Positions 25,315 to 33,374 of a DNA stretch of 64,000 nt are shown here, in pieces. The stretch covers positions 1 to 64,000 of the forward strand of contig DASSPI010000095.1 of the NCBI GenBank assembly GCA_035699705.1, read 5' to 3'. How positions within the stretch are numbered: the stretch's first letter is position 1; each line of letters starts with the position of its first letter. Below the pieces are notes generated by a model. That model ran no database searches. It was given only the letters and a program-made list of their open reading frames with translations, and was not told the origin of the DNA. Made by a program: the position numbers and the translations under genes. This stretch comes from CANKHA01 sp035699705. GTDB lineage: Bacteria; Pseudomonadota; Alphaproteobacteria; Rhizobiales; Xanthobacteraceae.

Positions 25315-26217
25315 ATGTCTATTCGACCGGTCAAAAGCATCAGCCAATCCAAGCCCGCCATTGAAGGCGCTGGCGTGAAGTTGCGCCGCGCCTTCGGATT
25401 TGGCGAGACCAGCGCTTTCGATCCTTTCCTGCTGTTCGACGATTTCCGCAACGATCGGCCGGACGATTACGCCGCCGGATTCCCCTGGCATCCGCATCGC
25501 GGGATCGAGACCATCACTTATGTGCTCGCGGGTTCGGTGAACCATGGCGACAGCCTCGGCAATCGCGGCGCGCTCGGCGCCGGCGATGTGCAGTGGATGA
25601 CCGCCGGCAGTGGAATCATGCATCAGGAAATGCCGGAGGGCGACAGCCAGGGGCGCATGCACGGCTTTCAGCTTTGGGCCAACCTGCCGTCCTCGCTGAA
25701 GATGACGGCACCGCGTTACCAGGACATTCCCGCCGCCACCATTCCGGAGATCGTGGACGACGACGGCACGCGGGTGCGGGTGGTTTGCGGCGACTTCTGG
25801 GGCAAGCGCGGGCCGGTCGAGGGCGTTGCCGCCGATCCGCGATACCTCGATGTCTTCGTCCCCGCCGGCAGGCACAAGACCCTGCCGGTGGAGGTGGAGC
25901 GTCACGGGTTCGCCTACGTATTCGAAGGGTCCGGCATTTTCGGCGCGGCATCGCAGCCTTTCGGCGTGCTGACGGAAAAGAGCAGCGACGGCGGCGATAT
26001 CCTGGTCCGTGAGCGGACCGGCAACCGCTCGCTCATTCTGTTCGACAGCGGAGACGAGGTGACGGTGCAGGCGGGCGAGGAAGGCATTCGCTTTCTGCTG
26101 ATCTCCGGCAAGCCGATCGAGGAGCCGGTGGCCTGGTATGGGCCGATTGTGATGAACACCCAGGCGGAGCTGCAGCAGGCGGTAGCGGAACTGCGCAATG
26201 GCACCTTCATCAAGTGA
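25315..26217 (+). CDS. Pirin-family protein
   Basis: The product has 300 residues and two cupin domains. The N-terminal domain holds the metal site, with PWHPHRGIETITYVLAG (His residues near 60-62), MTAGSGIMHQEMPEG (His and Glu) and FQLWANLP. Bacterial pirins bind iron; some have quercetinase activity and others regulate enzymes. The function here is not shown. It stands alone, with about 190 bp upstream and a hairpin just downstream. Confidence 0.9.
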   Translation: MSIRPVKSISQSKPAIEGAGVKLRRAFGFGETSAFDPFLLFDDFRNDRPDDYAAGFPWHPHRGIETITYVLAGSVNHGDSLGNRGALGAGDVQWMTAGSGIMHQEMPEGDSQGRMHGFQLWANLPSSLKMTAPRYQDIPAATIPEIVDDDGTRVRVVCGDFWGKRGPVEGVAADPRYLDVFVPAGRHKTLPVEVERHGFAYVFEGSGIFGAASQPFGVLTEKSSDGGDILVRERTGNRSLILFDSGDEVTVQAGEEGIRFLLISGKPIEEPVAWYGPIVMNTQAELQQAVAELRNGTFIK

Positions 26218-26226
26218 AATAGAAAA

Positions 26227-26251
26227 CCGGCGCGCCACAATTGCGCGCCGG
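26227..26251 (+). terminator. Hairpin after the pirin gene
   Basis: CCGGCGCGC (26227-26235) pairs with GCGCGCCGG (26243-26251) around a 7-nt loop, 10 bp after the pirin stop. No T-run follows, so termination may be weak or Rho-assisted. Confidence 0.5.
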
Positions 26252-26467
26252 CCTGTTCGTGAAAACAATCAAGTAACGGCCATTCCCGTGCCACAAAGCC
26301 CGGCTTTAACCCTGATAAGAAACCACAATTAAGGTTCACGGCGAAAAGTTCCGCGGACACGAATTAAATCTGGGAATGTGCCCGGGCAGCCATAGGCCGC
26401 GAGGGCCGAAGCGGCTAAAAAGAAATCAAGCGGCCCATAAGGGCCCACAACAGGGGGAGTGGGGGCA

Positions 26468-26992
26468 ATGCGGGGGATTTCTGCGGCTTTAATTCTGGCT
26501 GTTGCCACGCTGGGCGGGGTGTCTTCTGCATCCGCCCAATTCCGCATCGCCGAGGACCGCGGCGGCCAGATCGGCCCCTATCTCCAGCAATTTGCCATGG
26601 TCCGCGACTCCGGATCGCGCGTCATTATCGACGGGACCTGTCTCTCCGCCTGCACGCTGGTACTCGGCACCGTGCCGAAGGACCGCATCTGCGTAACCTC
26701 GCGCGCCAATCTCGGCTTCCATGCGGCCTGGAATCTGGCTCCGGGCGGCCGCACGGTCTACAGCGCGGAAGGCACCCGCCTGCTTTGGGAAATCTACCCC
26801 ACGCAGATCCGCAACTGGATCAACCGCCACGGCGGCCTGAAGCGGCAGATGATCTACCTCCGCGGCAAGGAGCTCGCGTCGATGTACGCGACCTGCGATT
26901 CCCCCACGCAAGTTGCCGGCAGCGGCAGCAATGTGGGCCGGACCCGCAGCGCGGACGGGACATTGTTCGCCCGCGCGCGAAAGCCTATGTAA
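26468..26992 (+). CDS. Periplasmic ClpP-fold-like protein
   Basis: The 174-residue protein has a signal peptide (cut near SASAQ, about residue 21). The segment VIIDGTCLSACTLVLG (about 49-64) followed by NLGFHAAW (about 78-85) resembles periplasmic ClpP/crotonase-fold proteins of the COG3904 type, with Ser in CLSAC and His in GFHAAW as possible catalytic residues. ATG 26468 is preceded by AGGGGGAG. No partner gene is obvious. Assignment to this family is by motif only and the substrate is unknown. Confidence 0.65.
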   Translation: MRGISAALILAVATLGGVSSASAQFRIAEDRGGQIGPYLQQFAMVRDSGSRVIIDGTCLSACTLVLGTVPKDRICVTSRANLGFHAAWNLAPGGRTVYSAEGTRLLWEIYPTQIRNWINRHGGLKRQMIYLRGKELASMYATCDSPTQVAGSGSNVGRTRSADGTLFARARKPM

Positions 26993-27094
26993 GGGCGAGC
27001 CCCGCCTCGAATTCCCCCTTCCGAGCGGAAACCACAGGCGAGGGTTCAGCGCGGCTTGCTGTCGCGCTGAATGCAGGAGCCGCAGGAGGGCGCC

Positions 27095-27256
27095 TTGCCG
27101 AATACCGCGCTCGCTTCTTCCGGGCGGTTGTCGCCTGTCCTTGCCGTCTCGGCTGCCTTGGCCGTTCTGCTTGGCAGCGCCGCCACGCTGTGGGCCTATT
27201 ACGGCACCGCGGTGTTCTATGAGATGATCGCGGCCGGCCTGGCCTACTGCTTCTAG
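27095..27256 (+). CDS. 53-residue single-span membrane protein
   Basis: A hydrophilic start (MPNTALASSGRLSP) is followed by one long membrane helix and WAYYGTAVFYEMIAAGLAYCF. TTG 27095 is chosen because GGAGGG lies 4 nt upstream; in-frame ATG 27071 would add eight residues without a good ribosome site. The sco gene starts 25 nt after the stop, so the two are probably co-transcribed. The function is unknown; a link to copper delivery or oxidase assembly is suggested only by position. Confidence 0.6.
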   Translation: MPNTALASSGRLSPVLAVSAALAVLLGSAATLWAYYGTAVFYEMIAAGLAYCF

Positions 27257-27281
27257 CTATCCGGACAACGGGACCTGAACG

Positions 27282-27878
27282 ATGACGGCGCAGGCATCGC
27301 GTCTCATTCTCATCATCGCGGCCTTCGTGGCCGGCCTGGTGCTCTGCCTGGGCGTGGTGCTGCTCGTGGCGCAACGCGGCAGCGTGCCGGCGCCGCAGGC
27401 GTCCGCGGTTGGCGGGCCGTTCAAGCTCATCGACCAGAACGGCCGCCCGGTGACCGAACAGGACGTGAAGGGAAAGCCCTTCCTCGTCTTCTTCGGCTTC
27501 ACGCATTGTCCGGACGTCTGCCCCACCACGCTGTTCGATATTTCCGAAGTCTTCCGCAACCTAGGACCGGATGCCGATCGCGCCGCGGCGCTGTTCGTCA
27601 CGGTGGATCCGGAGCGCGATACGCCCGAGGCGATAAAGAATTACCTGTCCAGCTTCGATCCGCACTTGCGTGGACTGACCGGCGACGAGGCGGCGGTGGA
27701 TGGCGTGATCAGGGCTTATCGCGCCTATGCCCGAAAGGTGCAGAACCCGGACGGCAGCTACACCATGGACCACACCGCGCTGGTTTATCTGATGGACAAG
27801 GAAGGCCGCTTCGTCGCGCCGTTCAATCTCAAGCGGCGGCCGGAAGATTCGGCGGCGGATTTGCGGCGCTATTTCTAG
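27282..27878 (+). CDS. SCO1/SenC copper chaperone for cytochrome oxidase
   Basis: This 198-residue thioredoxin-fold protein is anchored by an N-terminal helix (about 7-30). The copper-binding motif is CPDVCP (in FGFTHCPDVCPTT, about 66-78) and the conserved His appears in YTMDHTALVYL (about 165-175). Sco proteins load the CuA site of CoxB in the periplasm. Here sco lies far from the coxBA genes at 60725-63262, so it is expressed separately. Confidence 0.93.
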   Translation: MTAQASRLILIIAAFVAGLVLCLGVVLLVAQRGSVPAPQASAVGGPFKLIDQNGRPVTEQDVKGKPFLVFFGFTHCPDVCPTTLFDISEVFRNLGPDADRAAALFVTVDPERDTPEAIKNYLSSFDPHLRGLTGDEAAVDGVIRAYRAYARKVQNPDGSYTMDHTALVYLMDKEGRFVAPFNLKRRPEDSAADLRRYF

Positions 27879-27954
27879 CCGCGCCGCCGGCCACGCGGGG
27901 TAGCGCCAAACCCACTGGAACCCCTCGGCAATTCGTCTATAAGCGGGCGGCGAT

Positions 27955-28107
27955 CGCGCGCGATCAGCAAAAGTGCTACGGGTTTTGCGGAAGCAATCAA
28001 GCTTGCGCAGATTGCGTAGACTTATCTGCGGCTCGCGCGCTAACTTATTAAAGCGGCGCATGATCTTATCGGCGAACCGGTTCCCACTTCGCCGGATCAT
28101 GCGCTAG
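27955..28107. repeat. Dispersed intergenic repeat, copy 1
   Basis: This roughly 153-bp unit recurs at 33228-33374 with few differences. It holds the core ATCAAGCTTGCGCAGATTGC, an inner inverted repeat CGCAGA/TCTGCG, and ends in the palindromic GCGCATGATC...GATCATGCGC arms around GAACCGGTTCCCACTTCGCC. An inverted partial copy lies at 30731-30764. It fills most of the sco to 28122 gap. Confidence 0.85.
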
Positions 28108-28121
28108 CCGGGCCGAGCCGA

Positions 28122-29036
28122 ATGCATTTTTCCCTGACCGCCGCCGCAAGCCCTCGCGCGACCCCACGCGGACGCCGCCATGGCGCGCTGATGGCGGGCC
28201 TGTTGGCCGGCGGCCTGTTGCTGGCGGATGCGCAAGCCAGCCGTGCCGCCGCCCAGGCCAATCCCGGCATCGGCGTTGCGATCCCCGGCTTCTGGGACGC
28301 GAAGCGGCGGCCCGAGCGGCCCGACCTGTCGCGGCTGACCGGCATCCGCTTCCTGACCGAAGTCGACTACCCGCCCTTCAATTACGCCGGGCCGGACGGC
28401 AACCCGGCCGGCTTCAACGTCGATCTTGCGCGCATGATCTGCGAGGAGATCAAGGTCCAATGCACGATCCAGATGCGCCGCTTCGACACGCTGCTGGATG
28501 CGCTCGCGGTCAATCAGGGCGACGCGGTAATCGCGTCCATCGCGGCCACGCCGGAAACGCGCAAGCGCGTCGATTTCAGCGACCCTTACTACCGCACGCC
28601 CGCACGCTTCGTGGCGAAGCGGGAGACGCCGATCGAGGAAGTCTGGCCGGAAAAGCTCGAGGGCCGCAGGGTCGCAGTGGTCGCCGGGACCGCGCATGAA
28701 GCCTATCTGCGCGCGCTGTTCACCGAAGTCGAGGTGAAGCCCTATCACACGGCCGAGGCCGCGCGCGACGCCCTGCGGCGGGGCGAAGCCGAGCTGCTGT
28801 TCGGCGACGGCATCTCGCTTGCCTTCTGGCTGAACGGCACCGACTCCGCCAACTGCTGCGTCTTTCGCGGCGGCCCCTTCATGGAGAGCCGTTATTTCGG
28901 CGAAGGCATCGGCGTCGCCGTGCGCCGCGGCAACGACCTCTTGCGCCAGGCGCTGAACTGGGCCCTTTTCCGGCTGTGGGAGCAGGGCAAGTTCACCGAC
29001 CTCTGGCTGCGTTATTTCCCGATCAGCCCTTATTGA
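28122..29036 (+). CDS. Family-3 solute-binding protein (amino-acid type)
   Basis: The product has 304 residues with a signal peptide of about 45 residues (long basic start, hydrophobic stretch, SRAAAQA). The mature region FLTEVDYPPFNYAGPDGNPAGFNVDLARMIC is the diagnostic start of polar amino-acid-binding proteins; GDAVIASIAATPETRKRVDFSDPYY is the second hallmark. No permease or ATPase gene accompanies it. Its stop overlaps the lysK start by 1 nt, an unusual partner for a binding protein. Confidence 0.85.
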   Translation: MHFSLTAAASPRATPRGRRHGALMAGLLAGGLLLADAQASRAAAQANPGIGVAIPGFWDAKRRPERPDLSRLTGIRFLTEVDYPPFNYAGPDGNPAGFNVDLARMICEEIKVQCTIQMRRFDTLLDALAVNQGDAVIASIAATPETRKRVDFSDPYYRTPARFVAKRETPIEEVWPEKLEGRRVAVVAGTAHEAYLRALFTEVEVKPYHTAEAARDALRRGEAELLFGDGISLAFWLNGTDSANCCVFRGGPFMESRYFGEGIGVAVRRGNDLLRQALNWALFRLWEQGKFTDLWLRYFPISPY

Positions 29037-30673
29037 TGAGCATGAGTGAAACGGTAGCCACGCCGAGCCTGCGCGAGATCGCCGAAACCTCCACGGCTTG
29101 GCCGTTCGAGGAAGCCAGGAAGATCATTGCGCGGCTCAAGCGCAAGCCGAAGGATGAGGTGATCTTCGAGACCGGCTATGGCCCTTCGGGCCTGCCGCAT
29201 ATCGGCACCTTCGGCGAGGTCGCGCGCACCACCATGGTGCGCCACGCCTTCCGCGTCCTCACCGACGACAAGATCAAGACGCGGCTGGTCGCCTTTTCCG
29301 ACGATATGGATGGACTGCGCAAGGTGCCGGACAATGTGCCGAACCAGCAGTTGCTGGCGAAGCATCTCGGCAAGCCGCTGACGCAGGTGCCCGATCCGTT
29401 CGGCACGCATCCGAGCTTCGGCGAGCACAACAACGCGCGGCTGCGCGCCTTCCTCGATCACTTCGGCTTCGAATACGAATTCATGTCGTCGACGCAATGC
29501 TACACCTCGGGGCGCTTCGACGAGGCCCTGCTGAAGGTGCTGGAGCGCTTCGACAAGGTGATGGCGATCATGCTGCCGTCGTTGCGCGAGGAGCGGGCGC
29601 AGACCTATTCGCCCTTCCTGCCGATCGACGCCAAGACCGGGGTGGTGCTGCAGGTGCCGGTCACCGCGCATGACGCCAGGGCGGGCACCATTACCTACGA
29701 AGATACCGATACCAAGCAATCCGTGACCACGCCGGTCACCGGCGGGCGCTGCAAGCTGCAATGGAAGCCGGATTGGGCCATGCGCTGGATCGCGCTCGGC
29801 GTCGATTACGAGATGGCGGGCAAGGACCTGATCGACTCGGTGAAACTTTCGGGCGAAATCTGCAAGGCGCTCGGCGGCATGCCGCCGGAGGGATTCAATT
29901 ACGAGCTGTTCCTGGACGAGAAGGGGCAGAAGATCTCCAAATCCAAGGGCAATGGGCTCACCATCGACGAATGGCTGCGCTATGCCTCGCCGGAGTCGCT
30001 CTCGCTGTTCATGTATCGCGAGCCGAAGGCGGCGAAGCGGCTTTACTTCGACGTGATCCCGCGCACGGTGGACGAATATCAACAGCATCTCGACGGCTAC
30101 GCCCGGCAGGAGCCGAAGCAGCAGCTCTCCAATCCGGTCTGGCATATCCATGCCGGCAAGCCGCCGAAAGCGGATATGCCGATCACCTTCCAGATGCTGC
30201 TCACGCTGGTGTCGTCCTCCAACGCCGAGAATGCCGAAACCTTGTGGGGCTTCATCGGCCGCTATCGGCCCGGCGTCACGCCCAAGACGCATCCCAAGCT
30301 CGATGCGCTGGTCGGCTACGCGATCCATTATTTCCGCGACTTCGTGCTGCCCACCAAGAAATTCCGCGAGCCGACGGAAACCGAACGCGCAGCGCTGATC
30401 GATCTGCGCGACGCACTGGCGCAGCTGCCGGCGGAGGCGACCGCCGAGCAGATCCAGGACGTAGTTTATGAAATCGGCCGGCGGGAACCCTTCCTCGATC
30501 ACAACAAAAAGGCCAAGGACGGCAAACCCGGCGTTTCGCTCGACTGGTTCAACATGCTCTATCAGGTGCTGCTCGGGCAGGAAAAAGGCCCGCGCTTCGG
30601 CTCTTTCGTTGCCGTCTATGGGCTGACGAACACGATCGACATGATCGACGGCGCGCTGGCGAGATCGGCGTGA
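29036..30673 (+). CDS. lysK: Lysyl-tRNA synthetase, class I
   Basis: The 545-residue class I enzyme has a HIGH-like motif in YGPSGLPHIGTFGEVAR (about 50-66) and a KMSKS loop KISKSKGNG (about 299-307). Many alphaproteobacteria use this archaeal-type class I LysRS instead of the class II LysS. It charges tRNA-Lys in the cytoplasm. ATG 29036 overlaps the upstream stop (TGATG). A second in-frame ATG two codons later is possible. Confidence 0.95.
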   Translation: MSMSETVATPSLREIAETSTAWPFEEARKIIARLKRKPKDEVIFETGYGPSGLPHIGTFGEVARTTMVRHAFRVLTDDKIKTRLVAFSDDMDGLRKVPDNVPNQQLLAKHLGKPLTQVPDPFGTHPSFGEHNNARLRAFLDHFGFEYEFMSSTQCYTSGRFDEALLKVLERFDKVMAIMLPSLREERAQTYSPFLPIDAKTGVVLQVPVTAHDARAGTITYEDTDTKQSVTTPVTGGRCKLQWKPDWAMRWIALGVDYEMAGKDLIDSVKLSGEICKALGGMPPEGFNYELFLDEKGQKISKSKGNGLTIDEWLRYASPESLSLFMYREPKAAKRLYFDVIPRTVDEYQQHLDGYARQEPKQQLSNPVWHIHAGKPPKADMPITFQMLLTLVSSSNAENAETLWGFIGRYRPGVTPKTHPKLDALVGYAIHYFRDFVLPTKKFREPTETERAALIDLRDALAQLPAEATAEQIQDVVYEIGRREPFLDHNKKAKDGKPGVSLDWFNMLYQVLLGQEKGPRFGSFVAVYGLTNTIDMIDGALARSA

Positions 30674-30700
30674 GGGATGATCCGCACGATGTTTTCTTTT

Positions 30701-30837
30701 CCCTCTCCCGTGGGGAGAGGGTGGCGCACACGCAGACAAGTCTATGCAGTCTGCGCAAGCTTAACCGCGGTGTGCGCCGGGTGACTATCGATGGTCGGAA
30801 CCCCCTCACACCGGCCCTCTCCCCACCGGGGAGAGGG
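30701..30837. repeat. Paired-palindrome repeat element, copy A
   Basis: Two GC-rich palindromes bracket this unit: CCCTCTCCC-GTG-GGGAGAGGG (30701-30721) and CCCTCTCCCC-ACC-GGGGAGAGGG (30815-30837). Between them, 30731-30764 is an inverted copy of the core of the 27955/33228 repeat. Related paired palindromes lie at 35072-35190 and 39799-39925. It separates lysK from the TSUP gene and could also terminate transcription. Confidence 0.75.
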
Positions 30838-30870
30838 AGAAGAGAGATCGGCGTGAGGCGCGGCCGCTAG

Positions 30871-31623
30871 ATGTTTTCCCTCGGCGTCCTCGGCGCGGCC
30901 ATCTTCCTTTCGTCTTTTATCTCCGGCGTCTTCAACATGGCCGGCGGCATGATCCTGCTGGGCGTGCTGCTGGTTTTCTTCGACGTCTCCACCGGGATGA
31001 TCCTGTTCTCCATCCTGTCGGCGGCAAGTAACATCTGGCGCGTCGTGACGTGGTGGAAACACATCAACTGGCCGATCTGGTTTCAGTACACGCTCGGCGC
31101 ATTAGTCGCCTTGCTCGCGCTGCGCTACATCGCTTTCCTGCCGAGCAAGGCGCTTGTCTATCTGCTGCTCGGCTTGATGCCCTGGATGGTGGAGCTGCTG
31201 CCGCGAAATTTTCATCCCAGCATCCAATGGCGCGGGGTGCCGATACTGACGGGCGTGACGACGACGTCGATCCAGCTCATGGCCGGCAACGGCGGCATGT
31301 TCATGGACATATTTTTTCAGAAGAGCGAGGTCGGCCGCCACGCCACGATCGCCACCAAGTCCTTCTGTCAGAGCGTGGGCAACCTGATGCGGATCTTCTA
31401 TTTCGGCACGCTCGCCGGAATAGAAGACGCCATCCCCCTGTGGTTTTTCATTCCTGCCGCGGTGCTGGCCATCGCCGGCACCATGCTGGCGCCGCTGGTG
31501 GTCAACCGCATGACCGACCACAGCTTCCGCCAATGGACGCGCAAGCTGATCTTCCTGGTCAGCGCCGTTTATCTGGCGCGCGCGGCTTGGCTTTACTGGG
31601 CGCAGTGGGGCTCGGGCTTGTAG
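30871..31623 (+). CDS. TSUP/TauE-SafE-type membrane permease
   Basis: The product has 250 residues and about seven membrane helices. The opening FLSSFISGVFNMAGGMILLGVLLVF and the internal TGVTTTSIQLMAGNGGMFMDIFF show the two Gly-rich repeats of the TSUP (TauE/SafE) family, which exports sulfite, sulfoacetate and similar anions. The substrate is unknown. It is unlike the second TSUP protein at 41368 in sequence. Its 3' end overlaps the opposing 31559 gene by 65 nt. Confidence 0.8.
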   Translation: MFSLGVLGAAIFLSSFISGVFNMAGGMILLGVLLVFFDVSTGMILFSILSAASNIWRVVTWWKHINWPIWFQYTLGALVALLALRYIAFLPSKALVYLLLGLMPWMVELLPRNFHPSIQWRGVPILTGVTTTSIQLMAGNGGMFMDIFFQKSEVGRHATIATKSFCQSVGNLMRIFYFGTLAGIEDAIPLWFFIPAAVLAIAGTMLAPLVVNRMTDHSFRQWTRKLIFLVSAVYLARAAWLYWAQWGSGL

Positions 31624-32179
31624 GATCGGGTCCGAAGCGCGGCTCGCCGAGAAGCTCGACCTTGCCGTCGAGGCCGATCAGCCCGGTCTCTACCTCCACG
31701 TCGGGAAGCCGTTCCGCCATCTGGCGGCGGAATTCCTGCAGCGCGTAACGATGCGTCTCGGTTTCGATCAGCTTGTCGCTGCTCTTGGTGAGGCCATAGG
31801 CGATCTTCATCGCCGCGCAGCCGCGGTGGTTGAGCGCGATGACCTTGCGGGTCTGCTGCCAGGTCGTGGCGGACATCAGCGTTTCCCAGAAAGCCTGGCG
31901 CGACGCCTGGTATTGTTCCGCGACCAGCCCGATGGCCGCGCCTTCCACTTCGACCGGCTGGTATTTGCCCGTCAGCTGGCGGCCTTTCATGTAGTTATTG
32001 GCGTGTTGCCAGACGTGCGGCTCGTTGCAGATCAAGAGCAGCGCCTTCATTTCCGCCGCCGGAATCGGCGCCGCGGCGGCCCAAAGAGGAAAAGCCCCGG
32101 CGAGACCGGCCCCGCCTGCCAATTGCAGGAAGCGGCGGCGATGCAGCTGGCAAGCGCAAGATTGAAATGGTGCGGACAT
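31559..32179 (-). CDS. Tat-exported protein resembling beta-carbonic anhydrase
   Basis: The product has 206 residues. The N-terminus CACQLHRRRFLQLAGGAG is a twin-arginine signal preceded by a Cys pair, as seen in exported beta-carbonic anhydrases. The beta-CA zinc pattern is partly visible: Cys51 in LLICNEPHV and His118/Cys121 in ALNHRGCAAMK (family: CxDxR ... HxxC). The Asp-Arg dyad is replaced by Glu53 and His55, so activity is doubtful. The C-terminal tail is low-complexity (Pro, Lys, Arg) and lies in the overlap with the convergent TSUP gene. The start at 32179 is the last before the signal. Confidence 0.55.
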   Translation of the reverse strand: MSAPFQSCACQLHRRRFLQLAGGAGLAGAFPLWAAAAPIPAAEMKALLLICNEPHVWQHANNYMKGRQLTGKYQPVEVEGAAIGLVAEQYQASRQAFWETLMSATTWQQTRKVIALNHRGCAAMKIAYGLTKSSDKLIETETHRYALQEFRRQMAERLPDVEVETGLIGLDGKVELLGEPRFGPDPTSPSPTAPSKAKPRAPDKRR

Positions 32180-32180
32180 G

Positions 32181-32810
32181 CTATTGGCTTGCCCAGACGA
32201 TGCGGGCGATCCACTCCACGTCGGAGATGGCGAGCGTGCGGTCGGGATGCTCGGCATTGATCGATTGCAATTCGATGGTCTTTGATGTCCGCCGCTTCAA
32301 CTCCTTCACCATCACCTCGTCCTTCTTCGTCTTGACCACGACGCGGTCGCCGCGGCGGATGGGCGCGCCGGGCGAGACGATGATCACGTCGCCGTCGCGG
32401 TAGACCGGAATCATGGAGTCGCCGGAAATTTCCAGCGCATAGGCGTGCTCGTCGTTGACGGCAGGGAAGGCGATCTCGTCCCAGCCCTTACCGACCGGAA
32501 AGCCGCCGTCGTCGAAATAGCCGCCCACGCCCGCTTCGGCAAAGCCGATCAAGGGCACCGCCTGAGTCGCGGCGCCGCCGTTTTCTGTGATCAGGCCCAC
32601 GAAGCTATCGATCGTGGTGCCGGTGGCGGCGAGCGCCTTGGCGACCGACTCGGTCGATGGCCAGCGCGGGCGGCCATCCGGGGTGATGCGTTTGGAGCGG
32701 TTGAAGGTGGTGGGATCGAGGCCGGCGCGCTTGGCGAGCGCCGAAGCGGAGAGGCCCGAACGCGCGGCCAGCCGGTCGAGCGCGCTCCAGATCTGGGCGT
32801 GGGTCAGCAT
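32181..32810 (-). CDS. S24-family repressor (HTH plus LexA-like peptidase domain)
   Basis: The product has 209 residues. The N-terminal helix-turn-helix (LAARSGLSASALAKRAGLDPTTFNRSKR, about 14-41) is of XRE/CI type. The C-terminal S24 domain has Ser in ISGDSMIPVYRDGD and the Lys of RVVVKTKKDEVMVKEL, with FAEAGVGG as a possible Ala-Gly self-cleavage site. Such proteins repress until cleaved under RecA/DNA damage or act as plain repressors. Its own promoter has a palindromic operator (32833-32849), suggesting autoregulation. The 31559 gene starts 1 nt after its stop, so the two are probably one operon. Confidence 0.82.
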   Translation of the reverse strand: MLTHAQIWSALDRLAARSGLSASALAKRAGLDPTTFNRSKRITPDGRPRWPSTESVAKALAATGTTIDSFVGLITENGGAATQAVPLIGFAEAGVGGYFDDGGFPVGKGWDEIAFPAVNDEHAYALEISGDSMIPVYRDGDVIIVSPGAPIRRGDRVVVKTKKDEVMVKELKRRTSKTIELQSINAEHPDRTLAISDVEWIARIVWASQ

Positions 32811-32832
32811 GGGCGCGGCCTCGATTTCGAGA

Positions 32833-32858
32833 CTATTATCCGATAATAGGAATTATAG
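32833..32858 (-). promoter_or_regulatory. Promoter and palindromic operator of the S24 repressor
   Basis: On the minus strand a perfect -10 TATAAT (32853-32858) is followed 3 nt later by CTATTAT-CGG-ATAATAG (32833-32849), a 7-bp palindrome with a 3-bp spacer covering the expected start of transcription. It lies 23 bp before the repressor ATG, an arrangement suited to self-repression. Confidence 0.75.
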
Positions 32859-32903
32859 CCCGAAAGCGCGCGCGTCCAGCTTTTTCTCGGGCTTTATGCC
32901 GGT

Positions 32904-33191
32904 TCAGGCGGGCGGCGGCCGCTCCCGCGGCGCCCTGGCCAGACGCACGATCAGCCAGATCGGGATGACGATGGCCGCGCCAAGCAGGAAATAGCGCCAG
33001 AGCCAGACCACCAGGTCGAAACCCATGTCCCAGAGATGCAGGAACAGCCGGCGCACGCTCTGGATGATGTTCCACGGATCGAAGCCGATCGCGTGCATCA
33101 CGACGCCGACCAGGATCGACAGCAGCACAAGACGGCCAAGCACCGCCAGCGGCGGACCGCCCAGAAAACGGCTGACATAGTCGTTCGTCAT
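32904..33191 (-). CDS. DUF6460-like small membrane protein
   Basis: The 95-residue protein has two membrane segments: PLAVLGRLVLLSILVGVVMHAIG (about 14-36) and WLWRYFLLGAAIVIPIWLIVRLA (about 65-87). The linking FDPWNIIQSVRRLF and the C-terminal half match the small DUF6460 family of Hyphomicrobiales, as I recall it. AGGGAGAG precedes the ATG at 33189-33191. The function is unknown. It ends about 45 bp before the S24 promoter region. Confidence 0.75.
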   Translation of the reverse strand: MTNDYVSRFLGGPPLAVLGRLVLLSILVGVVMHAIGFDPWNIIQSVRRLFLHLWDMGFDLVVWLWRYFLLGAAIVIPIWLIVRLARAPRERPPPA

Positions 33192-33227
33192 GACACTCTC
33201 CCTCTGCAATTTCGTATATCACGATTA

Positions 33228-33374
33228 CGCGCGCGATCAGCCAGCGGTTTTGCGGAAAGCAATCAAGCTTGCGCAGATTGCGTACACTTATCTGCGGTTC
33301 GCGCGCTTACTTGTTAACTTGGCGCATGATCCTACCGGCGAACCGGTTCCCACTTCGCCGGATCATGCGCTGGC
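33228..33374. repeat. Dispersed intergenic repeat, copy 2
   Basis: This near-identical copy of the 27955-28107 unit has the core GCAATCAAGCTTGCGCAGATTG followed by CTTATCTGCGG, ending in GAACCGGTTCCCACTTCGCC and GATCATGCGC. Its right arm contains the TGA stop codon of the ligase gene (33363-33365), so insertion of the repeat may have set the ligase C-terminus. Confidence 0.85.

Noticed and set aside
24045..29036. One ABC transporter operon formed by the two binding proteins
   Set aside because: They belong to different families, lie 3 kb apart, and no permease or ATPase gene is present.
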